From NCBI RefSeq assembly GCF_014205225.1, contig NZ_JACHNB010000001.1, positions 4,507,501 through 4,571,500 of the forward strand: a stretch of 64,000 nt of DNA. The letters run 5' to 3'. Shown in pieces: positions 34,544 through 44,017 of this stretch. Source of the stretch: Actinoplanes octamycinicus (GTDB lineage Bacteria; Actinomycetota; Actinomycetes; Mycobacteriales; Micromonosporaceae). Below the pieces are notes generated by a model. It was not told the origin of the DNA, did no database searches, and saw only the letters and a list, made by a program, of their open reading frames with translations. Made by a program: the position numbers and the translations under genes. Each line of letters begins with the position of its first letter. Position 1 is the stretch's first letter.

Positions 34544-36385
34544 TTACGGTACGGCGGGGTAGTCGTTCACGTAGACCGGCACACCGATCTTCGTGGTGTC
34601 GGCCGCCTCGCCCACGCCGTTGACCACGTGGTCGATCGTGCCGGCGCTCAGGTTGACGGTCATGATGTGGTGCAGCTTGACGCCCGGCGTCTGCGGGACC
34701 TCGAAGCCGTTCTCGGTGTGGATCGACGGGTTGTTCTGGTTGAACACGTAGACCCCGGCGCCGTACAGCTGGTGGGTCTTGACCTTGGCGCCGACCTTGT
34801 AGCCCGCGTAGCCCTCGACCGAGCCGTTCATCCAGTCCGCCTGCGTCGGCGGGTCGTACGGCAGCTCGTTCTGGTAGAGGATCGTGGTGCCGCCGTTGCC
34901 GTTCCAGACGGTGTTGTACTTCTGGAAGTGCTCGACGAACAGGCCGGTGGCGGTCACGTCGTCACCGTTGATCACCGCGCCGTAGGTGCCGGTGTTGGTG
35001 TTCCACCGCTCGGTGTCGCCGCCGGTGAAGCCCTCGGCGCCGTGGTCGGCGCGCCACACCCAGGTGTGGTCGATCAGCACGTGGTCGCTGTTGACCTCGA
35101 GCGCCGTGTCGGACTTGCCGACGTGCGGGCCACCCACCCGGAAGTAGACGTCCTGCAGCGAGGTCGGGTTCTTCGGCGTGGTGAGCAGGCCGAGGCTGCC
35201 CTTGCGGCCGACGCGCAGCAGCGCCGACGACTTCTGCGTGCCCGCGTCGATCGAGAGACCCGCGACGGCCACGCCGGGCACGTCCTCGATCTGCAGCGGA
35301 GTGGCGCCCTTGACCGCGGTCAGCGTGGCGTGGCCGAGACCGAGCACCACGGTGTTCGGCCGGATCACGTCGATGGTGCGGTCGATGTTGTAGACACCCG
35401 GCGTGAACAGCAGGTGCTTGCCGAGCGCCAGGGCCAGGTTGATCTTCGCGACCGGGTCACCCGGCTTCGCCACGTAGAAGGCGCTCAGCGGCAGGGTGCG
35501 GCCGGGGGAGTCCCAGGTGACGCCGGTGGTGTTGCGCTCCACGGCGGGCACCCGGACCTGGTACCTGCCCTGGGCGTCGACGAACAGGTACGGCTTCTCC
35601 CGGCTGACCGGGGTCTGCGCCACCGTGGTGTAGGGCGGGTTGGGGAACGCCGACTCGTCCGGAGCGCCCTTGACGCCGGAGAAGACCTGGTTCCACACGC
35701 CGTTCGACCAGCTGCCGACCTCGCTGTTGCGGGTCAGCCACTGCTGCTGCGACCCGTTGACGATGGTCTCCGCCTTGGCGTCGGCGATGAAGCCGCCGGA
35801 GGCGTACTGCGGGCCGGCGGTGCAGTAGTCCATCAGCGACAGGGTGCCGCCGGTGAAGTTCACCCGGCGCAGCGAGACCGCCTGCGAGACGGCCCAGAAG
35901 TTCGCCGTCGACCGGCAGCCGTCCTGGCCCTTGCCGTTGATGTTGACGGTCAGGTTGGAGACGGTGCGCCAGAAGTTGACCAGCGCGAGGCAGTTGCTCG
36001 TGCCGCCGTTCTCCAGGCAGCGGTTGTAGACCTCCACCTTGCCGTTGATCACCACGTCGCCCGGGTTGGCGCCCAGGCCGCTGATCTCGGTGTAGTAGCC
36101 GACCTTGACCTGCAGTGGCTGGTCGGCGGTGCCGTAGGTGCCCGGCTTGAAGAGGAAGGCGTACCGGTCGGTGCCCATCTCGTTGTCGACCTGCTTGGCG
36201 TTCGCGGCGTCCAGGGTGGCCTGGATCTCGCTGACCGGCTGGCTCGGGTCGAAGACGGTGACGTGGGTGCCGAGGTCCGGCACGGAGGGGGAGTACGCGG
36301 CGGCCGGCGCGGCCTGCGCCGTGATCGCCGTGACGGCCAGGCCGAGCGCGAAAGCACCCGCGCCGAGCCGGCGGATTCTCGTCAT
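34544..36385 (-). CDS. secreted right-handed beta-helix protein (GH55/pectate-lyase-like)
   Basis: A 613-residue secreted protein. ATG 36385 gives a clear Sec signal (MTRIRRLGAGAFALGLAV, cleavage near AAPAAA-YS); an upstream ATG at 36430 would bury it. The mature chain has two beta-helix halves, each starting with a segment of the form NAALAxGKxLLFxPGxY (here KINLALALGKHLLFTPGVYN in the second, RYAFLFKPGTYG in the first), as in GH55 exo-beta-1,3-glucanases and pectate-lyase-3 superfamily proteins. Database entries of this type are often mislabelled adenylyl cyclase. A beta-glucan hydrolase role is plausible but the catalytic acid is not identified. A CebR-like box lies upstream. Confidence 0.8.
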   Translation of the reverse strand: MTRIRRLGAGAFALGLAVTAITAQAAPAAAYSPSVPDLGTHVTVFDPSQPVSEIQATLDAANAKQVDNEMGTDRYAFLFKPGTYGTADQPLQVKVGYYTEISGLGANPGDVVINGKVEVYNRCLENGGTSNCLALVNFWRTVSNLTVNINGKGQDGCRSTANFWAVSQAVSLRRVNFTGGTLSLMDYCTAGPQYASGGFIADAKAETIVNGSQQQWLTRNSEVGSWSNGVWNQVFSGVKGAPDESAFPNPPYTTVAQTPVSREKPYLFVDAQGRYQVRVPAVERNTTGVTWDSPGRTLPLSAFYVAKPGDPVAKINLALALGKHLLFTPGVYNIDRTIDVIRPNTVVLGLGHATLTAVKGATPLQIEDVPGVAVAGLSIDAGTQKSSALLRVGRKGSLGLLTTPKNPTSLQDVYFRVGGPHVGKSDTALEVNSDHVLIDHTWVWRADHGAEGFTGGDTERWNTNTGTYGAVINGDDVTATGLFVEHFQKYNTVWNGNGGTTILYQNELPYDPPTQADWMNGSVEGYAGYKVGAKVKTHQLYGAGVYVFNQNNPSIHTENGFEVPQTPGVKLHHIMTVNLSAGTIDHVVNGVGEAADTTKIGVPVYVNDYPAVP

Positions 36386-36502
36386 GCGGAGGAGTCCCTT
36401 CCGAAACAAGATCGCAATGAACCAGGTCACGGAAGCAATCGGCGTAGCTCCATGTCAAGTGCCGGGAAGAGGCATACGGGCTGCAATCCGGGCAAGCCGC
36501 CT

Positions 36503-36516
36503 AGGTTCCGGAACCT
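36503..36516. promoter_or_regulatory. 14-bp perfect palindrome upstream of the beta-helix gene
   Basis: AGGTTCCGGAACCT lies 118 bp upstream of the start codon at 36385, between that gene and the sortase stop, in an AT-richer gap. It is a candidate operator of unknown regulator. Confidence 0.4.
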
Positions 36517-36545
36517 GAATACTTCTCAGTGGTCGGAACCGGTCC

Positions 36546-36559
36546 CGGGAGCGCTCTCT
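36546..36559. promoter_or_regulatory. CebR/CelR-like operator half-match
   Basis: CGGGAGCGCTCTCT matches the actinobacterial cellulose-response operator TGGGAGCGCTCCCA at 10 of 14 positions, including the whole GGGAGCGCTC core. It lies 161 bp upstream of a secreted glucanase-like gene and 10 bp past the sortase stop. Confidence 0.35.
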
Positions 36560-36568
36560 AATACGTTT

Positions 36569-37231
36569 TTATGGAACCAATGCCGCGAAAACCACGATGT
36601 TGGAGCGATAGCTGCCACGGTCCCGGTCGAAGGACCCGCCACAGGTGATCAAACGCAGGCTCGGGCCGGACGTGTCGCCGTAGACCTCGTCGCTGGGGAA
36701 CGCCTTCTTCGGGTAGCTGGCCACCTTGGTGACCCGGAAGCGCGCCACGGAACGGTCGGCTCGGCGTACCGAAAACGTGTCTCCGGTCGTGAGCTCCCGC
36801 AACCGGAAGAAGACCGCGGGCCCGTCGCGCGCGGTGTCCACGTGCCCCACGATGATCGCCGGGCCGGGCTCGCCCGGCGTCGGCGAACCGCGGTACCAGC
36901 CGGCCGGCGCGTCGGAGCGCAGCGGCGGCACGTCCAGGGTCCCGTCGCCGCGCAGCCCGATCGTGCTGACCGGGGTGTGCACGCCGATCGCCGGGATGTC
37001 CAGGCGGTCCGGCGCCGACGGGCGGAGCTGGTGCTGCTGCGGCCGCCGCTTCTTCGCGGTGGCGGTCGCCGCCGGGCTCGGCGCCGGCACGCTCTCCCAG
37101 GCCCCGACCGGCGGCGGCAGCGCATCGTCGGTCCGCAGGCCGATCGCGGTGATGCTGCCGCCGAGCACGGCGAGCAGCACGGAGAAGGCCGCGGCGCGGC
37201 GGTCGCGGATCGTCAGGCGCGGCGCCCGCAT
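36569..37231 (-). CDS. class F-type sortase
   Basis: A 220-residue sortase with an N-terminal membrane helix (about residues 14-32), a Pro/Ala/Lys linker and the sortase barrel. The catalytic triad residues are His130 (IIVGHVDTA), Cys197 (LITCGGSF) and Arg209 (SYRSNIVV). TCGG with a short beta7/8 loop fits the actinobacterial class F group. The enzyme sits outside the membrane and would transfer cleaved substrate proteins to the wall or another acceptor. Its ATG overlaps the stop of the upstream membrane protein (TGATG), which is the probable substrate or partner. Confidence 0.9.
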   Translation of the reverse strand: MRAPRLTIRDRRAAAFSVLLAVLGGSITAIGLRTDDALPPPVGAWESVPAPSPAATATAKKRRPQQHQLRPSAPDRLDIPAIGVHTPVSTIGLRGDGTLDVPPLRSDAPAGWYRGSPTPGEPGPAIIVGHVDTARDGPAVFFRLRELTTGDTFSVRRADRSVARFRVTKVASYPKKAFPSDEVYGDTSGPSLRLITCGGSFDRDRGSYRSNIVVFAALVP

Positions 37232-37677
37232 CAGTCGCGAGCCGCGCGGCCGACCGCGAACCGTGCCGTGACCAGCGCCGCCAGCAGCAGGAACGTCCCG
37301 GTGACCAGCAGCGACGCGCGCCGGCCGTCGAGCCCGCTGCCGCCGCCCGCGTCCACCCCGCCGCTCGGCGTCCGCTTGGTCGAGGCGGACGCCTTCGGCT
37401 TCTTCGACGGCGTGGCGACCGGCACCTCGGCCGGATCGTCACCGGACGGCGGGGCCGCGGTCGTGGCGCCGCCGGTCTGCTTGGGCGACAGGGTGCCGGG
37501 CGGCGCCGACCCGGTCACCGGCGGCAGCGTCTCGGCCGGCGACGACGCGGCCGGTCCGCCCAGCGTGGTGTTGTTGTCGCTGTCGCAGAAGGACAGCGTC
37601 AGCGCCAGCAGGATCAGCAGCAGCGCCGCGATGCCCAGGGCGACCAGCCAGTTCCGGCGTGCCGGGGAGTCGGCCAT
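37231..37677 (-). CDS. membrane protein, candidate substrate or partner of the adjacent sortase
   Basis: A 148-residue protein with an N-terminal hydrophobic segment (about residues 10-30, followed by Cys31), a Thr/Pro/Ser-rich extracytoplasmic middle and a C-terminal membrane helix (about 121-141) ending in a positive tail (RFAVGRAARD). Just before that helix is TPSGGVDAGGGSG. A short Pro/Gly motif, a hydrophobic helix and a basic tail is the layout of cell-wall sorting signals, although LPxTG itself is absent. The coding region is fused by TGATG overlap to the sortase gene, so coupled production of enzyme and partner is likely. Substrate status is inference. Confidence 0.75.
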   Translation of the reverse strand: MADSPARRNWLVALGIAALLLILLALTLSFCDSDNNTTLGGPAASSPAETLPPVTGSAPPGTLSPKQTGGATTAAPPSGDDPAEVPVATPSKKPKASASTKRTPSGGVDAGGGSGLDGRRASLLVTGTFLLLAALVTARFAVGRAARD

Positions 37678-37837
37678 GACCGTGACCTCCGGGGGGTCCG
37701 GCGGCCGGGCCGAGCGTGCGGGTGGATCAGCGGTCGTCCCGGCCGCTCGCTTCGATGACAGTCAACTACCCCACCCGCATGGTTTTCCATGCCTGCAGGA
37801 GTGGTTTCCGTTCCTGTCCGGTCCCCGACAGTCGGCG

Positions 37838-38368
37838 TCAGCCGAGCAGGACGAAGGCGACCACCCCGGCCAGCACCACGACGGCCAGGGCGACCAGCAG
37901 CAGCGGGTGCACGGGCAACCCGGCCGCGTGCTTCGCGGCCGGCCGGTTCGCCGGCTCCGCCGCCGCCACCGGGGCGGAGAACGGGTCGGGGTCGGTGAAG
38001 AACGGCGCCGGGCCGTCGACCGGGGGCATGGCGTACGCGAGCTGCTCCGCGGGCGGCGCCGGCAGCGCCCCGCCGGTCGACGGGCCGCCGGTCCGGGCCG
38101 CCGGGAAGGCCGCGCCGGCCGCCCCGCTCGACTGGGTCGCGAAGATCGCCGCGCCCTCCGGATCGGCCGGAACCACGGTGTGCGCGCCCGGCACCAGCGG
38201 CCCGCTCGGCGCCGCGGCCGGGTAGTAGCCGCCCAGCCCGGCGGTCGGCGGCAGCACGGCCGGGCCGGGCTGCAGGTGATCGGTCCACTGCTGCCCGTCC
38301 CACCAGCGGGTGGCGGGCAGGCCGCTCGGGTCGGCGTACCATCCGGCGGGCTGCGCGGGGATCGTCAT
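37838..38368 (-). CDS. DUF2510 domain membrane protein
   Basis: A 176-residue protein starting at ATG 38368 with a GAGGAG site ten bases upstream. The first ~35 residues hold the DUF2510 motif PAGWYADPSGLPATRWWDG, a small Trp-rich module found at the N-terminus of many actinobacterial membrane proteins. A Pro/Ala-rich linker and one C-terminal membrane helix (about 153-174, HPLLLVALAVVVLAGVVAFV) follow, so it is tail-anchored with the DUF2510 module in the cytoplasm. Role unknown. It lies 94 bp before the ABC-2 permease stop on the same strand but with its own ribosome site. Confidence 0.85.
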   Translation of the reverse strand: MTIPAQPAGWYADPSGLPATRWWDGQQWTDHLQPGPAVLPPTAGLGGYYPAAAPSGPLVPGAHTVVPADPEGAAIFATQSSGAAGAAFPAARTGGPSTGGALPAPPAEQLAYAMPPVDGPAPFFTDPDPFSAPVAAAEPANRPAAKHAAGLPVHPLLLVALAVVVLAGVVAFVLLG

Positions 38369-38462
38369 CGTGCGGGTCTCCTCGTTGCTTCCGGGGACAC
38401 GCACCATCGGGCCGCGCCGGGCCGCCTTGAGGTTTCGGCAGCCCGGCGCTTCGCGCAAAAGA

Positions 38463-39239
38463 TCACACCGATTTCTGGTACGCCCGGAACGTGCGCGTGG
38501 CGAGCACCAGGGTCACCGCCGCGAGGCCGAGCAGCCACCCGCACCGGCTGACCACCACACCCCAGTCCGGCGACGCCTGCATCGCCGCCCGGGTGGCGGC
38601 CAGGCACCAGTTCACCGGGTTCCACTCGGCGATCCGCTGCATCCAGGACGGCATCAGCGTGGCCGCCATGAACGCCGACGACAGGAAGGTCAGCGGGAGC
38701 AGCAGCAACGTGTTGATCCCGATGATCGTCTCGCGCTGCCGGGCCAGCATGCCGACCGTGTTGGAGAGCGCGCTGAAGATCGTCCCGAGCAGCAGCGCGG
38801 AGCCCACCAGCACGGTCAGCCCGGCCGCCCCGCCCGGGTAGGACGCCCCGGCGAGCAGCCCGAGCAGGATGATCGCCAGCACCTGCACGGCGGTGGACAG
38901 CGCCTGCTCGACGGTCAGCGCGTTCATGATCGCGCCGCGCGCCACCGGGGTGGTGAGCAGCCGGTTCATCGTGCCGCGCTCGATCTCCTCGAGGACGCCC
39001 ATGCCGGACCACATGTTCGAGGAGACCGCGGTCATCGCGACCACGCCGGGCACGATGTAGTCGAGGTAGGAGCCGCCGCCGAAGCCGGGCAGCTCGACGA
39101 CCCGGCGGAACAGGTTGCCGAACAGGAACAGCCAGATCGCGGGCTGCACCAGCAGGATCACCACGAAGGCCGGCTGCTTGATCAGCACCTGGAGACGCCG
39201 GTTGGTCATCCAGTAGGTGTGCGTGACGAGGGTGGTCAT
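38463..39239 (-). CDS. ABC-2 type transporter permease (daunorubicin-resistance type)
   Basis: A 258-residue permease with six predicted membrane helices and the ABC-2 pattern (FVVILLVQPAIWLFLFGNLF, then VPGVVAMTAVSSNMWSGMGV and a later NPVNWCLAATRAAM segment). ATG 39239 overlaps the ATPase stop (ATGA), so the two subunits are coupled. The pair resembles DrrB/DrrA-type drug or lipid exporters, and a PadR regulator gene sits just upstream of the operon. No biosynthetic genes in this window reveal the substrate. Confidence 0.92.
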   Translation of the reverse strand: MTTLVTHTYWMTNRRLQVLIKQPAFVVILLVQPAIWLFLFGNLFRRVVELPGFGGGSYLDYIVPGVVAMTAVSSNMWSGMGVLEEIERGTMNRLLTTPVARGAIMNALTVEQALSTAVQVLAIILLGLLAGASYPGGAAGLTVLVGSALLLGTIFSALSNTVGMLARQRETIIGINTLLLLPLTFLSSAFMAATLMPSWMQRIAEWNPVNWCLAATRAAMQASPDWGVVVSRCGWLLGLAAVTLVLATRTFRAYQKSV

Positions 39240-40183
39240 GCCGCGAACCTCCGTCCCGCGTGCCGCAGATACACGTCGTCCAGCGACGGCCGGGCGACCG
39301 TCACCGTGGCGACCCCGATGCCGGCCGACTCCAGGGCGGCGAGCGCGGCGGGCACCGCCGCCGCGCCGTCGTCGGCGCGGGCGCTCAGCGTCCGCCCGTC
39401 CAGCGCGACGTCGCGCAGCCCGGCGACCCGGGAGATGGCCTGCCGGGCCCGCGGCTCGTCCGGTGGCCGGTGCAGCTCCAGGTGCACGGCGTCGCCGTGC
39501 AACTCGCCCTTGAGCTGCGCGGGCGTCCCCTCGGCGACGATCGTCCCGCCGTCCACGATGGCGAGCCGCCCGGCCAGCCGGTCGGCCTCGTCGAGGTAGT
39601 GGGTGGTGAGCAGGATGGCCATCGACTCGTCGGCGGCCAGCCGGCCGATCTCGGTCCACATCTCGGCCCGGCCCTCCGGGTCCAGCCCGGTGGTCGGCTC
39701 GTCCAGGAACAGCACGCCCGGCTTGTGCACCAGGGCGAGCGCCACGTCCAGGCGCCGCTGCATCCCGCCGGACCAGCCGCGCACCGTCCGGCCGGCGGCC
39801 GTGGTCAGGTCGAAGCGGTCGAGCAGCTCGTCGACCCGGCGGTGGAGTGCCCGGCCGCGCATGCCGAAGAGCCGTCCCTGCAGGGTGAGGTTGTCGCGGC
39901 CGGTGGCCATCGGGTCGAGCGCGGTGCGCTGCGGCACCACGCCGATCTCCCGGCGCACCCGGTCCGGGTGGCGCAGCACGTCGTGCCCGGCCACGGTGGC
40001 CGTGCCGGAGTCCGGGCGGGCCAGCGTCGTCAGGATCTTGACGGTGCTGGACTTGCCGGCGCCGTTCGGCCCGAGCAGGCCGAACACCTCGCCGGCGTGG
40101 ACCGTGAGGGTGAGCCCGTCCAGGGCCCGCACCCCACCGGGGTAGGTCTTGCGCAGTTCTGTCGCCGTCACGGCGTCACTCAT
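39236..40183 (-). CDS. ABC transporter ATPase, DrrA type
   Basis: A 315-residue ATPase starting at ATG 40183 behind GAAGGATC. Motifs are Walker A GPNGAGKSST, a signature variant WSGGMQRRLD, Walker B LFLDEPTTGLDPEGR, and His in LLTTHYLDEADRL. A C-terminal ~80-residue regulatory domain (about 220-315), typical of DrrA-like proteins, is present. It pairs with the overlapping ABC-2 permease gene. Upstream lies a PadR gene on the same strand with its own terminator hairpin between them. Confidence 0.94.
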   Translation of the reverse strand: MSDAVTATELRKTYPGGVRALDGLTLTVHAGEVFGLLGPNGAGKSSTVKILTTLARPDSGTATVAGHDVLRHPDRVRREIGVVPQRTALDPMATGRDNLTLQGRLFGMRGRALHRRVDELLDRFDLTTAAGRTVRGWSGGMQRRLDVALALVHKPGVLFLDEPTTGLDPEGRAEMWTEIGRLAADESMAILLTTHYLDEADRLAGRLAIVDGGTIVAEGTPAQLKGELHGDAVHLELHRPPDEPRARQAISRVAGLRDVALDGRTLSARADDGAAAVPAALAALESAGIGVATVTVARPSLDDVYLRHAGRRFAA

Positions 40184-40285
40184 GGTGATCCTTCTCGAGA
40201 TCGCCACGGTCCGTGTCCCGGTTATCCTGGTTGCTGCTACCCGCCTCGGATCGCCGGGCCGTTCCCGCGGCCGGTGGATGGGGCA

Positions 40286-40321
40286 CGGCCCCGGACGGTG
40301 TTCCCGCACCGGCCGGGGCCG
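40286..40321 (-). terminator. terminator hairpin after the PadR gene
   Basis: A 9-bp CGGCCCCGG/CCGGGGCCG stem with an inner CGGTG/CACCG stem lies just after the stop at 40327. There is no U-tract. Confidence 0.5.
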
Positions 40322-40326
40322 CTTTC

Positions 40327-40962
40327 TTACGTCTCCGTCATGAACTCGGAGAGATCGGGGGGCACCTCGCCGGTCTCGTGGATCCGCCGCCAGGCGGCGA
40401 TCCCGGCCATGGTGCCGTCACGCAACTCGCGGAGCAGCCCGGTGACCCAGGCGACCTCCGCCTCCCGGATCGCGATCCGGAACTCCGCCTCGATCAGGAA
40501 GAGCCGCGGCACCTCGTGCGCGACGGTGCGCAGCTCCTGCCGCATCCGGTCGGTCTCCAGGGCGAGGATGCGCAGCCGCTGCTCCAGCAGGTCGGCCACC
40601 TCGTCGGGCGGGAGCACGCCGAGCACCGAGAGGGCGGCCTGCAGCCGCGGATAGTCCGGCTCCGGGGTGCCGACCAGGTCGCGCATCCAGTCGGTCATCT
40701 CCTGCCGCCCGGCCTCGGTGATCCGGTACACCGTGCGCTCCGGGCGGCGGCCGGCCCGGACCGTCTCGGTCGCCTCGATGAAGCCGTGCTTCTCCAGGTT
40801 CTGCACCACGGTGTAGAGCGAGCCCCACTGGATCTTGATGTCCTGATCCTTGCCGAAGGCGCGCAGCTGGGCCGCGACCTCGTAGGGATGCTGCGGCCGG
40901 ATGCTGAGCAGCGCCATGATGTGCAGCCCGAGCAGGTTGTTCACCTTGCGCCGCTTCGCCAC
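40327..40962 (-). CDS. PadR-family transcriptional regulator
   Basis: A 211-residue regulator starting at GTG 40962, chosen because GAAGGAG lies 6 bases upstream; a 14-residue-longer start would run into the palindrome. The winged-helix domain covers about residues 8-90 (GLHIMALLSIRPQHPYEVAA, IQWGSLYTVVQNLEKHGFIE, RRPERTVYRITEAGRQEM) and a C-terminal Vir-type coiled-coil dimer domain follows. PadR proteins usually repress their own gene and a neighbouring drug exporter; here the DrrAB-like ABC operon lies directly downstream and a palindrome sits in the promoter. That regulation is inferred. Confidence 0.92.
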   Translation of the reverse strand: MAKRRKVNNLLGLHIMALLSIRPQHPYEVAAQLRAFGKDQDIKIQWGSLYTVVQNLEKHGFIEATETVRAGRRPERTVYRITEAGRQEMTDWMRDLVGTPEPDYPRLQAALSVLGVLPPDEVADLLEQRLRILALETDRMRQELRTVAHEVPRLFLIEAEFRIAIREAEVAWVTGLLRELRDGTMAGIAAWRRIHETGEVPPDLSEFMTET

Positions 40963-40978
40963 CTGACTCCTTCCCCCG

Positions 40979-40998
40979 AATGCTCGTAAACGAGTATT
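40979..40998. promoter_or_regulatory. inverted-repeat operator upstream of PadR
   Basis: AATGCTCGTAAACGAGTATT is an imperfect 10-bp inverted repeat (arms AATGCTCGT and ACGAGTATT) 17 bp upstream of the PadR start codon. It resembles PadR operators of the ATACTCGT type and would allow autorepression. A second half-site, AATGCTCG, follows at 41008-41015. Confidence 0.55.
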
Positions 40999-41097
40999 AC
41001 GCATCCGAATGCTCGGCGGAAGGCCCAGGTCTTACCGATCTCTTACGGACCCCGCCGGCCGGTGGCCCGCGGCATCGACAGGCGTAACGCTGATCCG

Positions 41098-42234
41098 GTG
41101 ACCGAACGGGGAACTCTCACCATCAGATCGTGGATAGCCGGATCGATTGCCGTCGCGGCGGTGGCCGCGTCGCCGGCGCCGGTGTCCGCCGCCACGCCGT
41201 CCTGGCAGGTCGCGTCGGCGGGCCTGCCGTCGATCAGCCGCCTGCGGGACGTCACCGCGGCCGGACCGTCCGCCGCCTGGGCGGTCGGCTACCAGAACCA
41301 GAACTACTACCCGGCGCCGGGCGACGAGCTGAAGCAGCTGTACGCGGTGACCCGGTGGAACGGCGCGACCTGGACGCAGCAGCGGCTGCCGGGCGACCCC
41401 GCCGAGCTCAGCGGGGTCAGCGCGTCGAGTGCCGCCGACGTCTGGACCGTGGGCAAGGACCGGCAGCTCAGGCCGTACGCGGCGCGCTTCGACGGCAGCG
41501 CGTGGACCGAGGTCCACCCGCTGGTGGCGGACTCCGGGACGGTGCTCAGCGACGTCGCGGCGGCCGACGGGAAGGCGGTGTTCGTCGGCGGTACCGGCAC
41601 CTCGGAACCGGCGATCGTGGAATGGGACGGGAGCCGGTTCACCGGACGCGCGGTGACCGTCGCCGACTCCTGGGGCTCCGAGCTCTACTCGGTGGCGGCG
41701 TTGCCCGGTGGGGCGGCGTTCGCGGTGGGCTACAAGTACCGCGCCGACGGGACCGGGCCGTTCCCGATGGTCCTGGGCCGCCAGGGCGGGACGTGGCGGG
41801 TGGCCGCGGTGCCGGTCATCCCGAACGCCACGCTGCTGACCGTGGCGGCGCGCTCGGCCACCGACGTCTGGGCGGTCGGGACGATCGACGACAGCTACAC
41901 CCGTACGCCGCTGATCCTGCACTTCGACGGGCAGTCCTGGCGGCAGGTCGCCGCGCCGGTGCCGGCCGGCACCCTCTCCGCGGTCGCGGCCGACGCCGCC
42001 GGGACCGTCTGGATCACCGGGACCGAGGATTCCGGCCGCACGCTCTACCTGCGTCACCAGAGCGGGCGGTGGACCGTCGAGTACGGCGTCCCGGTCAACT
42101 CGACCTACGGCACCGGCCATCCGGCCTTCTCCGGGCTCACCGCGATCCCCGGGGCGCGCGGCGGGTTCTGGGGTGCCGGCGGGGTCCACGACGCCGTCCA
42201 GGGGGACATCGCGGTCATCGGGCGGCGGGGCTGA
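41098..42234 (+). CDS. secreted beta-propeller protein
   Basis: A 378-residue protein. GTG 41098 is chosen so that the hydrophobic Sec signal (about residues 12-30, cleavage near PVSA-ATP) is near the N-terminus; no strong ribosome site is visible and GTG 41062 is an alternative. The mature protein consists of repeated ~45-residue blades with the pattern WAVGxxxxxxxxLxxxWxGxxWxQ (for example DVWTVGKDRQLRPYAARFDG and DVWAVGTIDDSYTRTPLILH). This is a WD40/Kelch-like propeller found in secreted actinobacterial proteins, often for surface binding. No enzymatic motif is visible. Confidence 0.75.
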   Translation: MTERGTLTIRSWIAGSIAVAAVAASPAPVSAATPSWQVASAGLPSISRLRDVTAAGPSAAWAVGYQNQNYYPAPGDELKQLYAVTRWNGATWTQQRLPGDPAELSGVSASSAADVWTVGKDRQLRPYAARFDGSAWTEVHPLVADSGTVLSDVAAADGKAVFVGGTGTSEPAIVEWDGSRFTGRAVTVADSWGSELYSVAALPGGAAFAVGYKYRADGTGPFPMVLGRQGGTWRVAAVPVIPNATLLTVAARSATDVWAVGTIDDSYTRTPLILHFDGQSWRQVAAPVPAGTLSAVAADAAGTVWITGTEDSGRTLYLRHQSGRWTVEYGVPVNSTYGTGHPAFSGLTAIPGARGGFWGAGGVHDAVQGDIAVIGRRG

Positions 42235-42238
42235 CACC

Positions 42239-42277
42239 GGACCGGTCTGCCACCCACGGGGGATGGCAGACCGGTCC
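42239..42277. terminator. bidirectional terminator between convergent genes
   Basis: GGACCGGTCTGCCA and its exact complement form a 14-bp stem (a C-rich tip with one bulge extends it) between the propeller gene and the convergent aminopeptidase gene. It can serve both directions. Confidence 0.7.
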
Positions 42278-42287
42278 GTGACCGCGA

Positions 42288-44017
<1,730 letters not shown>

